In this document: one piece after another, positions 1 to 5,576 of the stretch
How the letters are laid out: every line of letters starts with the position of its first letter
Numbering within the stretch: the stretch's first letter is position 1
Virus record (IMG/VR): IMGVR_UViG_3300044729_002142
Coordinates: 1-26,691 of that record
Source: a virus
Length of the DNA: 26,691 nucleotides
Direction: 5' to 3' (one strand)
Notes under the pieces: generated by a model
Told to the model about the DNA's origin: nothing
Database searches by the model: none
Seen by the model: the letters and a program-made list of their open reading frames with translations, nothing else
Translations under genes and position numbers: made by a program

Positions 1-40
1 TCCCCTAACGGAGACTTATTTTAATTATAATAATTAAAGG

Positions 41-625
41 TTATTGAACTTTCTTAATTTTAGAGATTTTACCTTCAAAAACATGTTTACCAACTTTAAT
101 AGTCATTAATTCATTAGATTTTTGAGTCGACTCAACCATTAATCCATTTTCACTTAATACTTCTTCAATAGTTTCTCTAACAATTTTTTTTATATCAGCT
201 GCGGATAAATTAAATGATGTATTTTGTTGTCTTGGTTGTTGTTGAGTTGATTCAGAAACAGGTTGTTTATTTCCCATTAATCTTGCAGCTTTTTCAATAA
301 CCTCATTTGATAATGTTGGTGCGTATGATTGTGGTTGTTGTATAGGATGTTCAATCATTAATTTTTTAATAGCATCTGGTAATTTAGAGTTTTTAATTCT
401 ATCTTCAGTTACTACAGGTGGTGATTTTGGTGTTGGGGGTGCTGAAGATAAATATTCTTCAGGAATATTGTAACTTGATTGTATTGGTTTCTCTTCGTAT
501 TCATCACGAGAATACGACTCAGACATACTTGGTCTATTTGATTTTGGTAATGAACCTCTGTCCATATCGTTATGTCTATCCATGATTTGTTTAGACACCA
601 TTAATTTTTCCATTAAACTATCCAT
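41..625 (-). CDS. Hypothetical low-complexity phage protein, possible head/core component
   Basis: No family recognised. The 194-residue product is mostly polar and probably disordered: Ser/Pro/Gln-rich stretches around residues 28-75 and 95-135, with Pro-rich PPTPKSPP near 65. Two segments look helical: about 77-92 (DRIKNSKLPDAIKKLMIEHP) and about 143-165 (ADIKKIVRETIEEVLSENG). The C-terminal 25 residues look like a small beta/basic tail ending in KIKKVQ. It is the last gene of a five-gene minus-strand block and overlaps the end of its upstream neighbour by 8 bases, so translation is probably coupled. Charged helices plus disorder would fit a scaffold, core or internal virion protein, but that is only inference. 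There is an early LME (residues 4-6) and an internal MIE, so cleavage by a prohead protease is possible but weakly supported. Confidence 0.75.
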   Translation of the reverse strand: MDSLMEKLMVSKQIMDRHNDMDRGSLPKSNRPSMSESYSRDEYEEKPIQSSYNIPEEYLSSAPPTPKSPPVVTEDRIKNSKLPDAIKKLMIEHPIQQPQSYAPTLSNEVIEKAARLMGNKQPVSESTQQQPRQQNTSFNLSAADIKKIVRETIEEVLSENGLMVESTQKSNELMTIKVGKHVFEGKISKIKKVQ

Positions 626-1022
626 TGTCTTCTAATTCAAATTTTGCACATATTTTTAGTCCTACCATACCTTTATCATCAGGATTGTAGAGTGGTCTTG
701 GTTCTGTGAAATTTTCTAAAGGATTAACAGAATAATTTCCTATTCTATCAACTCTAAATAACCTCCATCCTGGTAAAGGTTGTTCACCTTTTGAACCAGT
801 ATACGAAGCTCCTTCACGGTCCCAAGCTCTGATTACCATATTACCTTTTTTTGATGTTCCGTAACAGAATGGTTCAATAACTCTTAAACCTTTTCCTGTA
901 TAATTCCCATCATCATCTCCATCATAATAAATTGTTACCAAATTTTTATTTTTGATAGAAGAGGTAATATCATCAGTACTTGCTTCAACAATAACTTTTT
1001 TTAAAATATTGTAAAGTTTCAT
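618..1022 (-). CDS. WYL-like domain protein with capsid-targeting-like N-terminus
   Basis: A 134-residue protein. Residues 1-14 (MKLYNILKKVIVEA) form a short amphipathic peptide ending in I-V-E followed by Ala. This resembles the T4 capsid-targeting sequence (internal protein III begins MKTYQEFIAEA), which is cut after [I/L]-x-E. The remainder resembles a WYL domain: an opening helix (ITSSIKNKN), strand VTIYY, then GLRVIEPFCYGTSKKG, VIRAWD and GWRLFRVDRI, matching the usual r-x-I-E-P, wyl-x-A and FRldRI landmarks. WYL domains usually sense ligands or nucleic acids in regulators of transcription or defence. No helix-turn-helix is attached, so this is a stand-alone domain. Its start overlaps the stop of the downstream-numbered gene by one base. 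A late, head-packaged regulator injected with the DNA is inference. The WYL assignment is from motif pattern only. Confidence 0.7.
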   Translation of the reverse strand: MKLYNILKKVIVEASTDDITSSIKNKNLVTIYYDGDDDGNYTGKGLRVIEPFCYGTSKKGNMVIRAWDREGASYTGSKGEQPLPGWRLFRVDRIGNYSVNPLENFTEPRPLYNPDDKGMVGLKICAKFELEDNG

Positions 1023-1318
1023 TACGACGTAGGAGGAGTATTGTATTCTTTTCCTGGTTGATATGTGTTTATTTTAATTTCACTCTTTCTTTCAACATTA
1101 TCTGTGATGTTACCACCATTATAGATGTCTAAGAAACTACCTGTACCCTTACCTTGTAGGTCACCATCACCGATAGCATCTTTGTTTGTTGCTCCGTAAA
1201 TGTTTTTATCACCACCATAGTTATTTCTGGTAATTAAATCTTTTCTAATTCTATCTGAAATTTCAGATAACTTATTAGATGGTTGTTGTGTGTCAACTGG
1301 TTCTTTTTCTGCTGCCAT
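1022..1318 (-). CDS. Hypothetical small hydrophilic protein
   Basis: A 98-residue product of unknown family. It starts MAAEKEPVDTQQ, has one predicted helix around residues 16-32 (KLSEISDRIRKDLITRN), and is then rich in Gly, Asn and Asp (GGDKNIYGATNKDAIGDGD) and likely disordered. There are no transmembrane segments, cysteines or catalytic motifs. It lies between the WYL-like gene (one-base overlap) and the 136-residue gene (4-base gap), so it is probably co-transcribed from the promoter at 2616-2623. Function is unknown. A minor virion or assembly component is the only guess the context allows. Confidence 0.65.
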   Translation of the reverse strand: MAAEKEPVDTQQPSNKLSEISDRIRKDLITRNNYGGDKNIYGATNKDAIGDGDLQGKGTGSFLDIYNGGNITDNVERKSEIKINTYQPGKEYNTPPTS

Positions 1319-1322
1319 AATT

Positions 1323-1733
1323 TTAAAGTATTTGTCTCATTATTTCGTTTATTCTTTTTAAACTCTCAACCACTTCTTTATTATTTTCATATAATTTTGA
1401 ATGTGGTTTATCTGTTATATTTCTTGGGTCATTTTTTTGGTGTGCCGATAAATATTGGTTTTGCATACCCGAATCACTAGCATCTCTTTTTTGTCTATTA
1501 ATACTTCCTCTATCAGAACCTAAATTTTGGGTAATAAATGATTTTAATGAATTTAAATCTCTACCCTGAAACTTATTGTTATCAATATCGTGAAGAATTT
1601 TTTTCATGTTTTGGTATGTAAGATACCCATTAGTAAAAATATTTTTTATAGTGGTTTCATCTTTATGATTTTCTAAAGAATTTAAAACATTTTCAGGAAT
1701 CTCATATTTTTTTCCGTATAATTCGTTGTTCAT
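1323..1733 (-). CDS. Hypothetical protein
   Basis: A 136-residue protein I do not recognise. The N-terminal half is helical and charged (YEIPENVLNSLENHKDETTIKNIF, then YLTYQNMKKILHDIDNN). The centre is polar, low-complexity and Arg/Ser/Asn-rich (about 75-110). The C-terminus is another helix, EVVESLKRINEIMRQIL, with heptad-like hydrophobic spacing. Its start overlaps the end of the 290-residue gene in ATGA fashion (1730-1733), so the two are likely translationally coupled and may act together. Two helical ends around a disordered centre would suit an adaptor or scaffold-like protein, but no function is assigned. Confidence 0.7.
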   Translation of the reverse strand: MNNELYGKKYEIPENVLNSLENHKDETTIKNIFTNGYLTYQNMKKILHDIDNNKFQGRDLNSLKSFITQNLGSDRGSINRQKRDASDSGMQNQYLSAHQKNDPRNITDKPHSKLYENNKEVVESLKRINEIMRQIL

Positions 1734-2602
1734 TTCTTTAATATTTTAATTAAATCATTTAATTCTAAACCTTCTTTCTCAGCAATTTTTTTAATATTTT
1801 CTAAGTTTTTCATTAATAATTTACTAACACCACTTTTCTTTTTACCAACCTCTTTGTCCGAACTTTTTTTACCTAAAACAATATCCTCAACCATATCAAC
1901 TGCTTGTTGTTTTTTAATATTTTCGAGCTCCGATTTTTCTGAAATTGTCATTCTATCAATAAAACCTTTTTGTTTTTTGATTTTTTTAGGTACTGCATTT
2001 AATTTTCTTCTATGTTTTTCAGCGTCAGGTTCTTTACCTTGTTGTCTTGTTCTTTCAGCGGCCTCATCTTTATCTAAACCTAATTCTTTAACAAATGTTT
2101 TAAAAGTTTCAGGACCATTTTTGTCTTTTGTTTCTTCATAACCAAATGCATCGGAAAAGTCAGTTTCGTTAATTACCTCATCTGTTTCTTCTTCACCTTC
2201 ACCCCAATAAACACGATATCCACGAGTAATAGGATTGTTTGTTTGTCTTGTTGCAACAACCTCTTGGTCCATTGTACTCTTTGGTGCTAAGTAAGGGTTG
2301 TGAATTGGAATTTTTGAACTCAAAAAAGAACCGTCGTAATCAACCAATTCACCAAGTTCATCTTTCTTTTTTGTTAAAGTTTTTTTAACATCAGAATTAT
2401 TCTTTAATTTTTTTTCTTTTTGAATTTTTGAAATTGTTTTTTCAACCTCTTTTTTATTTTTTTTATCAAATTTTACAATTTCATCTTTTTTTCTAGCTTC
2501 AGTTAAAGTATTGCTAACACTAAAATAAACGGAAATAGTATCTTTACCCTCTTTGATATAGAAGTAATAAGGTGACGAAAAATATTCTTTATTAAATTCC
2601 AT
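1730..2602 (-). CDS. Hypothetical highly charged Lys-rich protein, first gene of minus-strand block
   Basis: A 290-residue protein with no recognised family. It has a short N-terminal part (MEFNKEYFSSPYYFYIKEGKDTISVYF) and is then dominated by Lys/Glu helices: about 40-85 (KKNKKEVEKTISKIQKEKK and following), 160-215, and 225-290. The last helix (SKLLMKNLENIKKIAEKEGL, then NDLIKILKK) looks like a coiled coil or SAP/HeH-like end. The overall composition recalls phage core or scaffold proteins and DNA-binding internal proteins, but there is no homology evidence. Residues 16-18 read I-K-E followed by Gly, a possible prohead-protease site. The ATG is chosen because a TATTTATA motif ends 13 bases upstream. 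It is the promoter-proximal gene of the 41-2602 block and divergent from the fibre gene. Confidence 0.72.
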   Translation of the reverse strand: MEFNKEYFSSPYYFYIKEGKDTISVYFSVSNTLTEARKKDEIVKFDKKNKKEVEKTISKIQKEKKLKNNSDVKKTLTKKKDELGELVDYDGSFLSSKIPIHNPYLAPKSTMDQEVVATRQTNNPITRGYRVYWGEGEEETDEVINETDFSDAFGYEETKDKNGPETFKTFVKELGLDKDEAAERTRQQGKEPDAEKHRRKLNAVPKKIKKQKGFIDRMTISEKSELENIKKQQAVDMVEDIVLGKKSSDKEVGKKKSGVSKLLMKNLENIKKIAEKEGLELNDLIKILKK

Positions 2603-2615
2603 TTGGTATTTTACA

Positions 2616-2623
2616 TATAAATA
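2616..2623 (-). promoter_or_regulatory. Putative late promoter TATTTATA (minus-strand block)
   Basis: On the minus strand this reads TATTTATA, 13 bases before the ATG of the 290-residue gene. It is one of a family of identical or near-identical octamers ahead of late-type genes in this window. It is arranged divergently with the plus-strand copy at 2636-2643. Confidence 0.6.
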
Positions 2624-2635
2624 CTTGGATTTAAC

Positions 2636-2643
2636 TATTTATC
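2636..2643 (+). promoter_or_regulatory. Putative late promoter TATTTATC (fibre gene)
   Basis: Reads TATTTATC, 6 bases before the ATG at 2650. Twelve bases separate it from the opposing copy, making a compact bidirectional promoter. If it acts as a -10 box the mRNA would be nearly leaderless. Confidence 0.55.
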
Positions 2644-2649
2644 AATAGA

Positions 2650-5487
2650 ATGGCTCAACAGAATATAAATCAGTTCAATTTTAAAAAGTGGTATGTTAAA
2701 CCCGTCCCAAAAATTTTTGACATTTGTTTAGCATCAGATGAAAAAGATTATAATGAAGAAGTTGTATTTTCAACTAATCTTATTGGTTATAATGATGGTA
2801 ATAGATTACCGATTTATTTTGATTTAAATAATCCTTTATCATCACAAAAACTAACGATTAACTATGGTGATTTTTTATCAGGTAATACTTTAGTTTCGTT
2901 AAATAACTACAATCCACTTAATCAAGATTTAAATTGTTTAACCGCATCTACATTATGTGATATAGGATTAACAGGTATAGATAACGGTTTAGTTCCTCAG
3001 ATGACTGGTGAAACAATTAATTATACGATGGGGTTATTCACTGGGTCAAGTAAGTGGGATAGATATCACTTTGACAGAAGAACAAAATTATTTCAAATAA
3101 CAGGTTATACTAATCCACCAAACGAAAGATTTTCGGGTAATACAAAAGACACCATTTATAATATGGTTTCAAAATCAGGTTTAACTATAACATATTATAA
3201 TCAATTATACGGCGGTTTTTACCAAGGGTTTTTTAAATTGTTTGGATATGACTACGAAACATTCCCAACCAGAACTAATGAAGGTTGGACTGCTGAAATG
3301 TTAATTAGACCAAGATATGTTGATGAATTTGCCCCGACATCATTTCAAACAACTTTAAATTTAACTTATCCTGAAAACGATAACACATTTTTTTATTTTG
3401 GAGCTAGAGCTGAAAATAAATTTTATCATCATGACTCAGGTTCACCATCTTCAGATAGTGGATATACAAGAGTAACTTCAGTTTTATCAGGATGTTTAGA
3501 AACTTGTGCGTGTTCAAACACGGGTGTTACCAATTCAAGATGTGTTGAGGTATACGAACCTTTAGTTTATAAAGCACAACATAATACCGATTGTAACTGT
3601 GGATGTAATGCAACCACACAAGTCCCAAATAGTGATAAAGACCCGTTATACGACTCAATGTCAAATTCGTTTTCTTTAAGATTATCTGGTGACCCTAAAA
3701 ATCCAAAAGTCTGTGTTAAAGTATTAACATTTACAGGAGGATGTATTACAACGGGGACTTGTCCAACAACAGGAATTACTTATCAAACAGGTTATACTAT
3801 TACAGAATATTGTTCATCAAATCAAATTTTTGATTATTGTGAAGATTTAAATTCAGATTACACAACAAAAGAACATTGGATTTTAGTTGATTGTGTGTGG
3901 GAAAGAAGTACTTACTTTGATACTTGTGATTTATATTACAGGGGTGGATTAGGATTGATTAGTGATACAGAGTATGTTGATAGTTTATCAAATAATAGTA
4001 TCTTACTTATTCAACCACCTATTACTCATGAAGGTTCGGCACCTGCTGAAGAGGTTGAAATAGTTAACCTAAATGAAAGATGGTTAATTGAGAGAGAAGA
4101 TAGATTAGGTGTTTTAAAAATTTATATTAACGGAAGATTATTTTATGTTATTAATGGATTTGAAGAAGTAATTCCAAGAGCGTTAAACACAGAAAAAGAA
4201 AAACAATTAGGTGTTCCTTTTAACTTATCATGGGGTGGTGGTTCTCAAGGGTTAAGAGAAAGTTTAACCTTTACAGGATGTCCAACAACCTTAACAGGAT
4301 TGACTTACATGCAAGACCCTGAGGTTATGCCAAATCAAACTTTATCGGGAACTTCATTATCGGCATTAACTACTAATATTTTAATTGAACCAACATTTGG
4401 TGGTACGTTTGATGGTGCTATTTCACAATTTAGAATGTATACAGAACCATTAAGTTATCCCGAAGTTATACATAATTTTGAAATTTTAAAAAGTCCGTTT
4501 TTACTTTTTGATTATGGATGTCCTGACTGTTCAGATGGATTAATTAATGATATTTGTATAATAGTATCGGGAGATAATTTAACTTTTAGTTCAACTACTT
4601 TTGCGGATAAAACATTTAATTTGTATTATGAAGTTTCAGAAGATAACCCAAGATATTTAATTACTTCAAATCAAACATTTCCATTCACAGTAAATAATAC
4701 AACAATACCTAATTGTTGTTATAATAATTTTTATTTATATCTTATTGAAGAAGACCAAACTGTAATTTTAACATGTGTAATTCCAAACTTGCCAACACCT
4801 ACACCAACATTAACACCAACAAATACCCCAACTCCATCCGTAACTGCGACAATTGGTACAACACCAACACCCACAGAAACAAATACCCCAACACCGACAA
4901 AAACAGTGACACCAACACCAACAAAAACATCAACATTAACTCCAACACCAACAAAAACATCTACTCTGACTCCTACACCAACTATTACTCAAACACCTAC
5001 TAACACATCTACATTAACTCCAACTCCGACTGTTACACCGACTCTAAGTATAACTCCATCACCATCACCGGCAGAACCTTTAAAAATGTATGTAATAGGT
5101 AATCAAAAAGATGGTAATTGCTCAGTTTCAAGTATGGTAGTTCAATATAGAAATATTAATGGTAATTATGTAAGTCAAACTTTAGGTTCACGCACAGATA
5201 TTGGTTATATGACGGTTATATCTTATGCTAGTTATCCACCAAGATGGATATCAGGTCCTGCATCACCTGATGGATTTGATTTAATTGACTTAGGGACTTA
5301 TACACCAACAAGTTGTTATAATTTCCAGTTAACAACTTATTGTCAAACATTACCACCTGACTTAACTTTAAATTATGTGGATTGTAATGGTGTGAGTCAA
5401 ACTATAGACTACGCAGGTGAAAGTTTATATACATTTTCGGCTAGAACATTTACTGCGGAAAACAAAATTTACGTTGAAAACATATAA
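2650..5487 (+). CDS. Large fibre-like virion protein with LamG-like fold and Pro/Thr linker
   Basis: A 945-residue protein, probably a tail fibre or other surface-exposed appendage. Residues 1-210 are an Asn/Tyr-rich N-terminal region (MAQQNINQFNFKKWYVKPVP), possibly the virion-anchoring part. About 215-610 carries landmarks of a concanavalin/LamG-like sandwich (WTAEMLIRPRYV; FYFGARAENKFY; FSLRLSG; LKIYINGRLFYVINGFEEVIPR; FGGTFDGAISQFRMYTEPLS). A Cys-rich insertion interrupts it at about 275-435 (for example CLETCACSNTG and CNCGCN). Residues 715-807 are a TPT/TPTPTKT-type repeat, an extended linker. The C-terminal ~135 residues form a separate domain with several Cys. LamG-like folds commonly bind glycans, so a receptor-binding role is plausible. 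A TATTTATC motif lies just upstream. Fibre assignment is inference from composition and architecture. Confidence 0.68.
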   Translation: MAQQNINQFNFKKWYVKPVPKIFDICLASDEKDYNEEVVFSTNLIGYNDGNRLPIYFDLNNPLSSQKLTINYGDFLSGNTLVSLNNYNPLNQDLNCLTASTLCDIGLTGIDNGLVPQMTGETINYTMGLFTGSSKWDRYHFDRRTKLFQITGYTNPPNERFSGNTKDTIYNMVSKSGLTITYYNQLYGGFYQGFFKLFGYDYETFPTRTNEGWTAEMLIRPRYVDEFAPTSFQTTLNLTYPENDNTFFYFGARAENKFYHHDSGSPSSDSGYTRVTSVLSGCLETCACSNTGVTNSRCVEVYEPLVYKAQHNTDCNCGCNATTQVPNSDKDPLYDSMSNSFSLRLSGDPKNPKVCVKVLTFTGGCITTGTCPTTGITYQTGYTITEYCSSNQIFDYCEDLNSDYTTKEHWILVDCVWERSTYFDTCDLYYRGGLGLISDTEYVDSLSNNSILLIQPPITHEGSAPAEEVEIVNLNERWLIEREDRLGVLKIYINGRLFYVINGFEEVIPRALNTEKEKQLGVPFNLSWGGGSQGLRESLTFTGCPTTLTGLTYMQDPEVMPNQTLSGTSLSALTTNILIEPTFGGTFDGAISQFRMYTEPLSYPEVIHNFEILKSPFLLFDYGCPDCSDGLINDICIIVSGDNLTFSSTTFADKTFNLYYEVSEDNPRYLITSNQTFPFTVNNTTIPNCCYNNFYLYLIEEDQTVILTCVIPNLPTPTPTLTPTNTPTPSVTATIGTTPTPTETNTPTPTKTVTPTPTKTSTLTPTPTKTSTLTPTPTITQTPTNTSTLTPTPTVTPTLSITPSPSPAEPLKMYVIGNQKDGNCSVSSMVVQYRNINGNYVSQTLGSRTDIGYMTVISYASYPPRWISGPASPDGFDLIDLGTYTPTSCYNFQLTTYCQTLPPDLTLNYVDCNGVSQTIDYAGESLYTFSARTFTAENKIYVENI
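4792..5070 (+). repeat. In-gene Pro/Thr tandem repeat linker
   Basis: About 280 bp of degenerate repeats built from codons for Pro and Thr (units such as CCAACACCAACAAAAACATC), encoding residues about 715-807. The repeat register is imperfect: TPTPTKTSTLTPTPTKTSTL is the clearest duplicated unit, at about 4908-4980. Such tracts expand and contract by slippage or recombination and would tune the reach of the C-terminal domain. Confidence 0.85.
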
Positions 5488-5516
5488 TTTGACATTAATA
5501 GTTTAATTGGTTAAAC

Positions 5517-5553
5517 TTACCACACAAGGTAAATTCCGACCTTAATTTCGGAA
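5517..5553 (+). promoter_or_regulatory. Two small hairpins in the DNA polymerase leader
   Basis: TTACC (5517-5521) pairs with GGTAA (5528-5532). Directly after, TTCCGA (5534-5539) pairs with TCGGAA (5548-5553) around an 8-base loop CCTTAATT. The second ends 23 bases before the polymerase ATG. No T-run follows, so it does not look like an intrinsic terminator for the fibre gene. T4 gp43 represses its own translation by binding a leader hairpin with a 5-bp stem and 8-base loop. The similar geometry here is suggestive only, because this hairpin does not cover the start codon. Confidence 0.4.
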
Positions 5554-5576
5554 GCAAATACACCATTTTAAATTTT

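Noticed and set aside
4773-5003. Alternative-frame ORF rich in Asn/Thr within the fibre gene
   Set aside because: It is the frame-shifted reading of the Pro/Thr repeat, so its Asn-Thr periodicity is a by-product of the DNA repeat. It has no start context and ends within the repeat.
5488-5576. Intrinsic terminator after the fibre gene
   Set aside because: The two short stems have no T-run after them, so a leader or operator element for the polymerase is a better reading.
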